A stretch of 64,000 nt of DNA from Dichetophora obliterata. Its lineage: Eukaryota; Arthropoda; Insecta; Diptera; Sciomyzidae. This document shows positions 45,735 through 56,190 of this stretch, piece after piece. Under the pieces are notes generated by a model. The model did not search any database. It worked only from the letters and a program-made list of their open reading frames with translations, and had not been told where the DNA came from. Both the position numbers and the translations under genes were made by a program. The stretch covers positions 11,733,467-11,797,466 of the forward strand of contig OY986436.1 in the NCBI GenBank assembly GCA_963920525.1, given 5' to 3'. Each line of letters opens with the position of its first letter. The stretch's first letter is position 1.

Positions 45735-47935
45735 TGGAACATTTTTAAAGTGCGTGAAGATAAATTCGTCAATCCTACGCTAACTTAGCGAAGACTCAAA
45801 CCAATTCTTTTGATCCGCTAAAAGTTGAATTAGTACTTTGCGAAAAGGAGGAAATTAAATTCGTTCTTTTTGCACAATACGAATTTAAATTTTGGGAGGA
45901 AATTAAATTCGTCATATTTGCAAAGTACGAGTGTAAATTCTGATTCGAATATAGCTTTGTGCAAGAATTTTAAATTCGTACTATTGCACAGAACGAATTT
46001 AACTCTTGGTTTGATTTTAAGTCATGGCACCAACTTCTTATGAACAAATCACTTTATCAAAACTATGAACTATATGTATTGCATACTGTTAAATAGGTAA
46101 GTAAACCACCTTTCCAACAATATATGTCTCAGAAGTGCACAATTAAGACTTTTGTCATAAACATTTTTTAAAAAGTAGTGAATGTTAGATTCAAAGTACT
46201 AAGTTTCAATGCAGAAATTCTCAAAATTTGTGCTAAGAATGTTTTTGAAATGCATTGATTACATTGATTGATAACAGGTGATTAAACCACTTTTGAAACG
46301 ATATATAGCTTATAAGTGCAAATTTTTAGGTGTTTACCAAAAACATTTGGTGTTTTGCCGTAACTCCCAAACTATACATCCTACGAGGAAGATTTTTGCA
46401 CCAAAATGTTTGTAATTACACGACTGCATTCTTAAAAAAAATTTTCAAGAATTTTAGGTGTGTTTCCCCACTTTTTTTTTTTTGTTTTTTGTCATTACTT
46501 CCAAACCCTACACCAAAAAAGGACGAATTATGCATCAAACTGTTTGCTAAGCCTCTGCCTACAAGACTGCATCCTTGGAAAAATTGTAACAATAATATTA
46601 CATCACATTTTCATATGTCCTTTTTAATGATTTTTTTTTTTGTTTTTACGCCATAATATTCGCCCCAAAATCCACACTACATATCTGACAAGGACAATTC
46701 ATACATTAAAATGATCGCCATGGCACGTCCATAAGATGGGTTACTTTTCTATCAAAATTTCTTTTGCTATATCTCTTTTAGTTTAGGAGTTACAGGACAC
46801 TTTGGAGTTATAGCAGGCCAAAAAATGGTTTTTTCGTCATAACACCCAAACCATACATCCTACAAGGTCGATTTATGCACCAAAATATTTGTAATTACAA
46901 TACCCACACGACTGCATTCTTATAAAAAAAAATTTAGTTTTGTGATTTTCCACTTTTTTTATTTTTTTGCCATAACTCCCAAATCATACATCCTACAAGA
47001 AAGATGTATGCACCAAAATGTTTGTTAAGCCTCTGCCTACAAGACTGCATCCTTGGAAATCATCATATTTTCATATGTCCTTTTTGGTGCTTTTTTTGTT
47101 TGTTTTTTCGCCACAAAATTCGCCCTAAAATCCACACTACACATCTGACAAGGACGACTCATACACTAAAATGATCGCCATGGCACGTCTTTAAGGTGGG
47201 TTACTTTTCTGTCGACATGACTTTTGCTATATCTTTTCTAGTTTAGGAGTAATAGAACACTTTTCGAAGTTACAGTAGGCCAAAAACATCTGATTTTTTT
47301 TGTCATAACTCCCAAACCATACCTTCTACAAGGTCGATTTATGCATCAAAATGTTTGTAACTACAATGCCCACTTAGGAAAAAATTTTTTTAGAATTTTA
47401 GTTTTATACGGAATTTTTGTGATTTTTTACTTTTTTGTTTTGTTTTTTTTTTTTGTTTTTTTGCCATAACTCCCAAACCATACTTTTTAAAAAATATTTA
47501 TGCCAAAAGTCTTAATTGTGCACTTATAAGTTATATATAAAGGTGGTTTAATCACCTGTTCCCTGATATGCATTTCAAAAACATTCTTCGCACAGATTTT
47601 GAGAATTTTTGCATTGAAACCTAGTACTTTGAACCTAACATTCACTACTTTTTAAAAAATGTTTATGAAAAAAGTTTTAGTAGTGCACTTATAAGACATA
47701 TATTGATGAAAAGGTGGTTTAATAACCTATGTTATAGTATGCAATACATATCGTTAATAGCTTTGATAAAAGGATATATTCATAAGAAGTTGGTGCCATG
47801 ACTAAAAATCATACCAAGAGTTAAATTCCAAATATAACGAATTTAATTTCCTCCCAAAAGTTAAGTTCGTACTTTGCGAAGAGTACAAATTTAACTTTTT
47901 GCGGGTCTTTTTTTTCGACAGACAATTACACCGGT
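45735..47935. mobile_element. Foldback element with ~460-530-bp arms and tandem core
   Basis: The left arm (about 45,817-46,345) is reverse-complemented at about 47,455-47,912. Pairing blocks include GGAGGAAATTAAATTCGT, GTCATGGCACCAACTTCTTATGA, ATTTTTTAAAAAGTAGTGAATG and AGGTGATTAAACCACCTT. The core (46,345-47,455) holds two to three direct copies of a ~510-bp unit with CATAACTCCCAAACCATAC, TTTATGCACCAAAATGTTTGT, CTCTGCCTACAAGACTGCAT and GATCGCCATGGCACGTC. The outer left end (ACGCTAACTTAGCG region) also occurs at 22.96-23.05 kb. No transposase is found. Target duplications are not resolved. Confidence 0.85.
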
Positions 47936-48101
47936 CCGTGTAGTTTTTTTTTTATGTAGGTGTGTTATTTAATGGTGTAATAAAGATCAAACTCAATTTT
48001 TTCAAAGAGGTCTCAAAAATTTATTACTTTTTATTATTTTTTTTTTGTTTTCACTCATGAACTTACGTTTTAAAAGCAAACAAATAATTTTTATTTTTAT
48101 G
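47936..48101. repeat. Left arm, block A, of a large inverted repeat
   Basis: CCGGTCCGTGTAG, AGGTGTGTTATTTAATGGTGT and AAACTCAATTTTTTC at 47,931-48,005 are reverse-complemented at about 52,815-52,905. This is block A of an arm that continues as block B (48,752-48,827) and block C (49,668-49,860), and pairs with 52,440-52,905. Confidence 0.75.
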
Positions 48102-48358
48102 TTAACCTTCACCTGGCCTCGTGGGGTATGTACGTACCCCACGTTTTTCTCGTTTTGATTTGTATGGAATTTTTTTTAATTTTCCGAATTTTTATGAACG
48201 CTAATCTTTATTTTTTTCAACTTGGTCTGATCTCTGAATTTTTTTGAGACAAAATAATTAAAATTTGAATTTTTACTAAGACTTTTATCACTGGGGTTCG
48301 TATGTACCCCACGAGTCCAGGTATGTTACTCAGGATGAGCACGCCAGATGAAGGTTAA
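48102..48358. mobile_element. piggyBac-type MITE with TTAA target duplication
   Basis: TTAA at 48,102-48,105 and 48,355-48,358 flank a 249-bp element. Its ends are CCTTCACCTGGC on the left and the complement of CCTTCATCTGGC on the right. Subterminal blocks GTGGGGTATGTACG and CGTATGTACCCCAC also pair, and the left one lies in a near-palindrome of 22 bp at 48,121-48,142. No ORF. The TTAA duplication plus TIRs fits the piggyBac superfamily. Confidence 0.85.
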
Positions 48359-48361
48359 TTT

Positions 48362-48752
48362 TTTTATGATTTAAATACAAATTCTAAATGTTTGATAGTT
48401 TAAATCATTCTTAATTTTAAATACAAATTCCAATTGTTTGATAGTTTTAAATCGTTTATTGAGCTTTAGGTCAGGTTAGAACAATTACTTGTTCAAACGA
48501 ATTTTTTTCAAAACAACAAACATCTTCAATATGAAAAGGAAAACATCACTAGCTGATTTTATTGCAATTTCGGGCCTGCTAGAGGCTTCATCAGAAATCT
48601 TTGATGCCACCACTGGGAATCGAACCCGGACGTGGTCACCGTGCCAGCGCATTTTATCTCTTTGCACCACAGAGACGATGAGATTTCAGTATCAATTTCT
48701 CAGTTTTTCTCCCTTTCATACTTTTTTGTTGCTGTTCTTTTTGCTTACTATT
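48362..48752 (-). mobile_element. tRNA-related SINE, family A, with intact A and B boxes
   Basis: The minus strand reads from about 48,752 down. It has AGAAATTGATACTGAAATCTC, then CTCTGTGGTGCAAAGAG (A-box-like) near 48,680, GGGTTCGATTCCC (B box) at about 48,619-48,631, then CCGAAATTGCAATAAAATC, AACAATTACTTG on the plus strand, and the tail block AACTATCAAAC near 48,435. It matches 13,843-14,200 throughout. The A/B boxes lie about 70-80 bp inside the matched region, so the tRNA-like part is not at the extreme 5' end. It interrupts the arm of the large inverted repeat. A 128-codon plus frame here (48,489-48,875) is spurious. Confidence 0.8.
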
Positions 48753-48827
48753 TTTGTTTCGTTCAATGAAAATCTTTCAAATTTTAACAAAGTACTTGTT
48801 TTACTCACTTTAATCATTGGTAATGAT

Positions 48828-49667
48828 CAGGGTTCGGACTTTGATAACCTAAAAAACTGCAAAAATAATACCTAAAAATATTACAAAAATTAACTAAAAA
48901 CTGCAGAAAATTACCTAAAAACTGACAAAGATTACCTAAAAACGCAAAAAATAACATAAAATATAAACGAAAAAAAAGCTTTAAAAATAAAACCTTACTA
49001 TACTAAAATTTATTTTATATAATTTTTATACATAATGTTACAGTATATTGCTGGGTACATTTTTAATCATAAAAATTGAAAGACGTCGATGAAATTAAAA
49101 TTAAATTAAATTTGAAAATGTTTTTGTAAACAGAAAAACTTTTTTCAACTTCTGCACTGACGAGAGGATTGTTTCATCTTTCTGCATACTCTTTCATAAG
49201 TTTCACCACTCGCAAAGCTTTTTTGTTTCTTCTAGGTCTGTAAACAAAGCTACTCCTTATCGATATGTAATGTTTTTGATTGAAGGGACCCTATTGTTAA
49301 AGGAATATGTTTAAAAATTTGCATTATTCCTTTTGTTACTACGAAAAAAAACACAAAAAAACTAAAAAAATTATTTTAAAATTACACTAAAATGACCTAA
49401 AGAACCGAAAAATGCTCTAAGAATTAAAAATGTCCAAAAATGTCAAAAAATAACTTTAAAATCGCTTAAAATCACTAAAAAATGCCCTAAGTCTAGAAAA
49501 AATTACCTGAATGCTAAAACCGATAATAAGCGATGAAATGACGAAAAAATAACCTAAAAATTTTTCATATTTATAGTTTATGAAACATAAATGGACGTTC
49601 TAAATAACCAGGAAATGTCTTAGAAGCAGCAGAAAAAAGATGACATGTCATCGAAATCCTAGAACTG
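48828..49667. mobile_element. hAT-like non-autonomous element, 840 bp, 8-bp target duplication
   Basis: GTAATGAT at 48,820-48,827 is repeated at 49,668-49,675. The element begins CAGGGTTCGGACTTTGATAA and ends with the complement of CAGTTCTAGGATTTCGATGA, which align with small gaps. The uninterrupted counterpart in the other inverted-repeat arm (52,640-52,680) lacks the insert, which confirms the boundaries. The interior is A-rich, with repeated ACCTAAAAA words on both sides of a less repetitive centre. No ORF. Confidence 0.82.
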
Positions 49668-49675
49668 GTAATGAT

Positions 49676-49860
49676 TCATTCATATGCTGTAAGAGCGTTT
49701 GATTAAAAAATATTAAATGTTTTGGTTTTTTTCAAGGTGGATTTAAATTAAGTGGACCTCAGTCAGGTCTTTTGCTGCCACTTGACTAGTAAGCCAAAAT
49801 TTCAAAAAAACTCGCAGAGTGAAAATATTGAATCACAAAATATTGATCTTTTTCAATAAT
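49676..49860. repeat. Left arm, block C, of a large inverted repeat
   Basis: CATATGCTGTAAGAGCGTTTG, AAGGTGGATTTAAAT, GCTGCCACTTGACTA and GAGTGAAAATATTG at 49,680-49,830 are reverse-complemented at about 52,470-52,650. With blocks A and B it forms an arm of about 490 bp once the three insertions are removed. Confidence 0.82.
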
Positions 49861-49934
49861 TAAGCTAAAATATAAAAAGGGAATCAGTTCACAGTTGAAA
49901 AAAAATCGCGTAAATAAAACTTAAAATTAAACTA

Positions 49935-50201
49935 ACAGCCCTATTCTGGCAAATTAACAACATGTTAACCAGTATTTTGAATATTTCTATGTGTTTGTTG
50001 TTTTCAAAACAATATTTAAAGCTCAAAAAACAAAATTTGTTAATAAAATTGTCAATAACTGAAAAGCAGTTGACAATTTTTATCAAAAATTTTTATTTTT
50101 GAGCTTCAAATTTTGTTTTGAAATAAAAAAAATTACAACAAACACATAGAAATATTCAAAATACTGGTTAACAATTTGTTAATTTGCCAGAATAGGGCTG
50201 T
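49935..50201. mobile_element. Palindromic MITE, 267 bp, CAGCCCTATTCTGG ends
   Basis: ACAGCCCTATTCTGGCAAAT at the left and its complement at the right end (ending GGGCTGT at 50,201) begin arms of about 70 bp that pair well (CCAGTATTTTGAATATTTC, ATGTGTTTGTTG). Further pairing continues toward a short centre (AATTGTCA/TGACAATT). No ORF. Flanks do not show a decisive target duplication. Confidence 0.85.
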
Positions 50202-50290
50202 AAATAAAATTTATTAAAAAATATTGATATATTTATGTTCATATATACGAATCATATATACTGATTATATATTCTGATCATATATTATTT

Positions 50291-50533
50291 ATATATGATA
50301 AAAATCAAAAAAATCGTTTATGGCATTTGACCGAATCTAATATTGGATTAGCATTTTTTGACGATCAAGTTTATGTTGAAACCAAACGAAAAATGTTGAC
50401 AAATTTAAAAAGTAATGGACATCCTGACAAAACCAAAAGAGTCTTCTTAGAAGCTGATGATGTAATAATGACAGAATTGTATGGCTTCGTGACTAATAAC
50501 ATACACAAACTTTTCCATACAATTTTCAATTAA
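50291..50533 (+). pseudogene. C-terminal fragment of a transposon-like ORF
   Basis: A frame open from at least 50,291 to the TAA at 50,531 reads DKNQKNRLWHLTESNIGLAF, then FDDQVYVETKRKMLTNL, and ends ELYGFVTNNIHKLFHTIFN. Amino-acid use looks protein-like and the frame does not depend on repeats. The pattern (NRLWHLT-, LAFFDD-V--ETKRKM) recalls C-terminal parts of transposon-encoded proteins in arthropods, but I cannot name the family with certainty. It begins without a usable ATG and so is 5'-truncated. It stops six bases before the TIR element at 50,539. Confidence 0.4.
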
Positions 50534-50538
50534 AAATA

Positions 50539-51747
50539 ACCCAGCAAACCAAACGATATCGAGATGATATCGTAAGGTGATAATTTCTTTCAATAACGAT
50601 ACACGAGGCAATATCGTTACGATATCGAAAAAGTCCCGTTTTTGATTAAAATTTACATATCGTAAATGATATCGAAAATATATTAAGATATCGAATTTTA
50701 AATGAAAAATAACACAGCAAACCAAACGATATCGCTCCGATGTCGACATAATATCGTAAAAGTGATAACTTCTATCGTTAACGCTTCACGAAGCGATGTC
50801 GTTATGATATCGAAAATAGGCAGTTCTCGATAAAAATGTACATATCATTAACGATATCGAAAGCCTTGATATCGAAACGATATTACACATAATAACCATC
50901 CGGAAATTAGAACCTCGGCCACGTGCGTGTAAGTCCATCAGCTTATCCATTTGACCATCGCAATTGTTAACTAATCGTCGCTGAATTTGAAATGAAAGCT
51001 AGCATTCGGTCGGGAGTTCAAACCCCCAACAGGGAAAAAAAATTTTTTTTGTTGTGCTGTTTTAACATATTGGTTTTTTTATACAAAATTTTTTTACGAA
51101 AGTTCGAAATGTTATTATTTTATAAATTTGTTTAGAATTTTTTTTTTTATTTTCAAAATCAAAAAATTTAATTATGACATCGAAAGTGAAATAAATGATT
51201 TATTAAAGTTTTTTCTAAAATCACATAATAAATTATTTATTTTTAAAAGTTTTTACAAAAAATTTTTACAAAGAAAAATTTTTACAAAGAATGAAAAACC
51301 GAATATGAGATCTCGGACTCGTAAACGAGCTCGAAACGAACACGAGATTTCGGATTCATACAAAATTGTAAGAAAAGCCATACGAGTTTTTTCATATAAA
51401 AATTTTCAAATTTTTTTTCGTCGTTACGCATAACAATAATAACATAAGTGTAGGTAAAAATAGGTAAGTCCTAGTGACGTTTATTTTTTCTAAATATCGG
51501 TATTAGATAAATTATATCTATCGTGATGATATCGAGTACTTTTTATTATAAAGATCGTTACTATATCGCAATGCTATCGTAATTATACTATCATGATGAT
51601 ATCTAGAAATGTATAATATAGATACCGTTATGATATCAAAATGCTATTGTTATCTGTACTATCGCGACGATATCGCGTATTTGTGTAAGATGTAACGATA
51701 TCGTCAGACTATCGTAATTTTTTTCTACCGAAATATGGTTTGCTGGG
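50539..51747. mobile_element. TIR element with CCCAGCAAACCA ends and GATATCG-rich body
   Basis: The left end, CCCAGCAAACCA, is exactly complemented by TGGTTTGCTGGG at the right end (51,736-51,747). The subterminal DNA on both sides is packed with GATATCG, CGATATC and TATCGT words. A second internal copy of the left end (ACAGCAAACCAAACGATATCG) lies at 50,712, so the terminus is duplicated. A fragment of SINE family C lies inside. A 101-codon frame (51,128-51,433) has a basic stretch (RSRTRKRARN) but no recognised domain. The target duplication is unclear. Confidence 0.75.
50895..50995 (-). mobile_element. SINE family C fragment inside the TIR element
   Basis: On the minus strand: GCGACGATTAGTTAACAATT, then ATGGTCAAATGGATAAGCTG (A-box-like), GACTTACACGCACGTGGCC and GAGGTTCTAATTTCCGG (B-box-like). 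The same order occurs on the plus strand at 61,805-61,905. The tRNA-like portion is degenerate. A separate GGGAGTTCAAACCCCC word at about 51,010 resembles another B box. Confidence 0.65.
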
Positions 51748-51749
51748 AA

Positions 51750-52010
51750 ACTTTTCGAAAACAAATTTTTAATTGTATTTGAGTTGTTTTAATATATGTG
51801 TAAGTAATTTTATTTTCCTACGCTCCAAAATTTTTTTAATTTTTTCTTTAAAGTTTTTACAAATTTCTTTATAGGAATCTATCTATATTCCTGAGGTATA
51901 CTTCTTAATTGACACAAAATATTTCATCCATTCTAGCTCAGTTCTGTAGACGTAAGTTAGGTTTGCTTAGCAAATGCCTTTAAAAAACCAAAACTATTAT
52001 ATTTATTTTT
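51750..52010. other. No feature recognised
   Basis: AT-rich unique DNA between the TIR element and the copy of the foldback core unit. Confidence 0.4.
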
Positions 52011-52440
52011 TGTTTTTTGGTCATATCTTCCAAACCATACATCATAAGAAGACGAATTATGCACCAAAATGTTTGTTAAGCCTCTGTCTACAAGAATGCA
52101 TCATTAGAAAAATTGTAAAAATAATATTACATCGTATTTTTATTTGTCCTTTTTGGTGATTTTTTTCGTTTTTCGCCATAAAATTCGCCCCAAAATCCAG
52201 ACTACACATCTGACAAGGACAACTCATACATTAAAATGATCGCCATGGCACGTCCATAAGATGGGTTACTTTTCTGTTAAAATGTCTTTTGCTATATCTC
52301 TTCTAGTTTAGGAGTTATAGAACATTATTATGTTAATTTATGTTAAAAAAACTAAAAAAACCAAAGTGGATTTTTAGGTGACATCGTTAGGGACGGATTT
52401 GACATTTTTGGGGGTCCAAAAAATTCCCTTTTTATATTTT
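52010..52440 (+). repeat. Extra copy of the 46-47 kb foldback core unit
   Basis: CTTCCAAACCATACATC, GACGAATTATGCACCAAAATG, CTCTGTCTACAAGAATGCAT, GCCCCAAAATCCAGACTACA and GATCGCCATGGCACGTCCAT at 52,025-52,330 repeat, in the same orientation, the core unit seen at about 46,490-46,800 and 46,980-47,270. The family therefore exists outside the foldback element. Confidence 0.88.
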
Positions 52441-52930
52441 AGCTAAATTATTGAAAAATATCCGCTAACACAATATTTTCACTCTGCACATTTATTTTAA
52501 ATTTTGGTTTCTTAGTCAAGTGGCAGCATAGTCCCGAACTGAGACCTATTTTAAATCCACCTTAAAAAAAAACAAAAATATTTAATATATTTTTTAACGA
52601 GGCGTTTGAGTTAAATGGAATTAAAACAAAGCCCATACGCTTTTACAGCATATAAATGGATCTTTGCCAATGATTAAGGTGAGTAAAACAAGTACTTTGT
52701 CAAAATTTGAATATTTCCGTTAACCGAAACAAAATTAAAATTATTTCCATTAACCGAAACAACCTCGCAGATTATTCAATGATTTTTGGGAATTTTTTAA
52801 CCAATAAATAACATAAAAATATAGGAAAAAATTGAGTTTTATCTTCAAAAACACCATTAAATAAAACACCTCTATAAAAAAATTTATACGGACCGTCTAA
52901 CCTGTATATTTGTCTGTCGAAAGAAAAAAA
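52440..52930. repeat. Right arm of the large inverted repeat
   Basis: Blocks C', B' and A' run in this order as the reverse complement of the left-arm blocks at 49,676-49,860, 48,752-48,827 and 47,931-48,030. This arm has none of the three insertions that split the left arm, so it serves as the empty-site reference. It ends near a TCTGTCGAAAGAAAAAAAA word also seen (inverse) at about 47,908-47,925. Confidence 0.78.
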
Positions 52931-53109
52931 ATCTTTCTTTTAAAAAAATACATTTCTTTTAAAAAAATGTATAGGTCAAAAATTGTTTGAGCAATTTTTT
53001 GCCCGTTTTTGATGCTTTGATTGAAAACCGGGTATTTTCCACTAACGATAATAATCTTTTGATGCAGATCTTATTTTTTAACCCCATTCTATTGGAAAAT
53101 GTTGGAGGA

Positions 53110-53480
53110 GCGAAAAACCCATCTTTGCATTTTTTATATATATTGTGGCTGCTCTAATATATATTCTTGATCAGCATCACCTCCTGAGTCGATTTAACCA
53201 TGTCTGTCTGTCCGTCTGTCTGTCTACGATAACAGCCGTAATTTTTAATCTATCGTAACGAAATTCAATACGTAAGCTTTATATTCAAAAACACAGATCA
53301 AGTTCGAAAAAGATCAAAAAAGAGCAAAAAAGGCAATTAACCAAATTGGTAAAATCTCTTTAAACTCCACAAAAATTAATCTGATAACTTAAAATTTTGC
53401 ATATAAGCTTCTTCTCTTAATATGCACTTTGCATAGGAAATCGAATAAAAACCACGACTACCACCCAGAAAAAAACCACG
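53110..53480 (+). mobile_element. mini-me-like GTCT element with attached satellite unit
   Basis: ATATATATTCTTGATCAGCA, then GAGTCGATTTAACCATGTC and a GTCTGTCTGTCCGTCTGTCT run at about 53,202-53,225. Drosophila and other fly genomes carry many elements with this same order (a conserved core including TTGATCAG and GTCGAT--A-CCATGTC, then GTCY repeats), described as mini-me elements. About 80 bp downstream begins one unit of the ~148-bp satellite found at 38.0-38.6 kb, tying the two families together. Confidence 0.6.
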
Positions 53481-53484
53481 GCCA

Positions 53485-55445
53485 TAAAAATGACGTAACC
53501 AAAATAATAAGACATTTGATTTCGAAATTTCGAGATTTCGAATAAACTGAAATACACGGCCGTGGGAGTATTTTAACTTCGGTCCAGTCAAAGATAATTC
53601 CTTACTAGTTTTTACTTAATGTTCGTTTTCGAATTATCTTTTAAACAATTTGGCTGACCAAACAGATTGAAAGTGAATTACAAAATGACATAAAAAAAAG
53701 AATATTCGGCCAACTCAAATACTACGCTCAAAAAATCAACTTTGTCCCACTGTGCTGTTTGTGGTTGTAAGCAAATTTTTCTTTTATTATTTGTTTTTAT
53801 TTTTTTCTTCATGCGAGTACTAAAAATGTAATCAAGAAATGGAATAATATATTATGGAATATATTAAAGCTTTCAAATGTTATAGCTTCGTATATGTATT
53901 ACACATAGATCTAGTAGGTACAAAATATGCCAAAAGTCAATGGAAGAAATTGCTAAAATGTCATTATGGAAAATTTTTTAAAGTCATATTAAGAAAAAAT
54001 TTTGAATAAAATCTTTTGATTTGAAGTTGGATATGCAAGTATGATAGTAAAGCGCAAAAGCTACTCGTATGTTCGTTGTACACATAAAAGTTAAATGCAG
54101 CAAATCGAAACCTAAATGGAAAAACTGTATTTTATGGCTACTCGTTCTCGAATCCATTCACTCACCAACATTTCGTCTCACATGTCAAAAGGTAATAAAT
54201 TACATTTTTAATGCAAGTTTAATGAGTGGTTAAATGAAAACGAGAACAAAAGACATCATCAGTTAGTTGTTCTTTACGCCTATCTGTCTGTCGTTCTGTC
54301 TGTCAGTCCGTCTGCCTCTCTATTTGTCTGTCATTCTTTATGCTTTGTGTTCGTCTAACTAATTGAATCACTGTGTCTTACTCACACGTTGGGCTTTGAA
54401 ATATATTCCATGTTAATCAGGTTTTTTTTTTGTCTTTCTTCTCCTTCTTTTTTACTTGTAATGCTCTTAAATTGGTAAATAAAATTAAAGTAGAAATAAA
54501 TGTGATCTTGATAAAGCATTTATTTGCAATATTTTTTTGCAAATCACTAAAAAGGAGAATAAAAGCGAAAAGTCGATGTGGAGTTGACGAAAGTTTTTGC
54601 TAAAAATAAATTTGACTCAGACTAATTAATAACGAAGAATTTTTTCCACGATTATTCTGCAAATTAATATTGAGGGCTTAATTTATAATCAATCACTAAG
54701 ATTCACGAATTATTTTAGAGATACTTCTGAGATTAATTATCACTGATAAGTGACTGATGTGGAACGATATAAGTACATGAGTGTTTTTTTCATGTCGTAG
54801 TTAGAGTTAGAAAAAACAGAGAAGCACTGGAATGGCATTTTGATAACCACTGGAATATCAATTCAAAAACTTGAAGAAGCTATAGAACTACAATTTCAAA
54901 ATAACTATCAGTGAATATAATCAAAAAGTTGTGCAGTTGTTTGAAATCATTTCACAATTCAATTCAATTTCTCAATTCTTGGCAAGTACAATAATATCAT
55001 ACTTTAAATGTTGAGTTACTGAAGTAAAAGTTTGACATGCACTAAGAAATTGAACCAAAAATAAGAAAAAAAAACTGAATAAATAGTTCATAGATATCAT
55101 ACTCGAAGTTTTAGAAAAACTAAAACCAAACTTATTGTCAGGATCTAAGGAAAAATAAACTATAACTTTAAGCACTGCAATAATCATTTGCGAATTTGTT
55201 GAATACCCAACAGTTTTCCAAGAACTAAAGTTATTACATAAAACTGTGAGTTTAGCTAAACAAAATTACAATGCATTGCAATAATAGTAAGAAAGTCACT
55301 GGAAAAAATTTTTCCCCAAAAAATAGCACGTAAAGTACGAAGACATCTTGGGTTAACGGCAAGCAATCCCTGAAAAATTTACAAAAAATTGTTTACAAAT
55401 AAAAACCTTTTGTCTAAAATTAAAAAAATTAAGCACTTCACATTA
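53485..55445. other. Unique AT-rich DNA, no gene
   Basis: A second CTGTCTGTCGTTCTGTCTGTC run is at about 54,281-54,345, without the TTGATCAG core. Short ORFs (53,376-53,591 and 54,972-55,187, both minus) show no domain. An A-rich stretch with AAAAAATCAGGT repeats lies at 55,480-55,560. Confidence 0.5.
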
Positions 55446-55559
55446 TCTACTTGCAATGCAGAGAAGATCAATTCAAATTTAAAAAAAATCAGTTAAAAAA
55501 AAATCAGGTAAAAAACCCAAAAAAAAAATCAGGTGAAAAAAAAAACGAAAAAAAAAATC

Positions 55560-55933
55560 AGACACGATTAATTCATATTTTGAATTTCCATTTAGAATTT
55601 AGAAAATATCAATTAAAATATAGTAGTGATTAATTAAAATACAGAAATTCTATTTGAAATTCAAAACAGGATCAATTTGTTTTCAGAAAGGATCAATTGA
55701 AATTCAGAATAAATCCATAAAAAATATAGATTTCCTTTTAATTCAGAAAGATCAATTGAAATTCAGAAATTTTGGTTGAAATTCGGAAATAACCATTTAA
55801 AATTCGGATATATATTTTAAATTGAGAATAGAACAATGGCAATTCGACAAAGATCAATTGAAATAAAGAAAATATCAATTGAAATTTGGAACAGACCCAT
55901 TAAAATTTAGAATAGATCAATTAAAATGCGGAA
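55560..55933. repeat. Degenerate minisatellite, left part
   Basis: GATCAATTGAAATTCAGAAA-like units of about 20-24 bp recur with heavy variation. The same array resumes at 60,183 immediately after the Helitron-like element, so it was one array split by that insertion. Confidence 0.82.
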
Positions 55934-55964
55934 TCTATGTATACATATAAAAATGAATGTATGT

Positions 55965-56190
55965 ATGTGGGTATGTGGGTTTGTGGGTATGTGGGTATAA
56001 TGAATGTGGGTATGTGGGTATGTGGTAATGTGGTTATGTGGGTATGTGGTTATGTGATTATGCGGTTATGTGGTTATGTGGTTATGTGGGTATGTGGTTA
56101 TGAGGGTATGTGAGTATGTGGGTATGTGGTTTTGTGGTTATGTGGTTATGAGGGTATGTGGTTATGAGGGTATGTGGGTATGTGTGTATA
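55965..56190 (+). repeat. (GTATGTGG/GTTATGTG)n microsatellite
   Basis: About 225 bp of TATGTGGG/TATGTGGT units (period mostly 7-8 bp) follow the 5' tip of the Helitron-like element. Simple repeats near the 5' end are common in fly Helitron-derived families. Confidence 0.85.

Noticed and set aside
48600..48695. A functional tRNA gene on the minus strand
   Set aside because: The B box is excellent, but the acceptor and anticodon stems do not form, and the same body and tail recur at 13.8-14.2 kb, so it is a SINE.
48489..48875. 128-codon frame on the plus strand
   Set aside because: It crosses the antisense strand of a SINE and the start of a hAT-like element; the apparent protein is a by-product.
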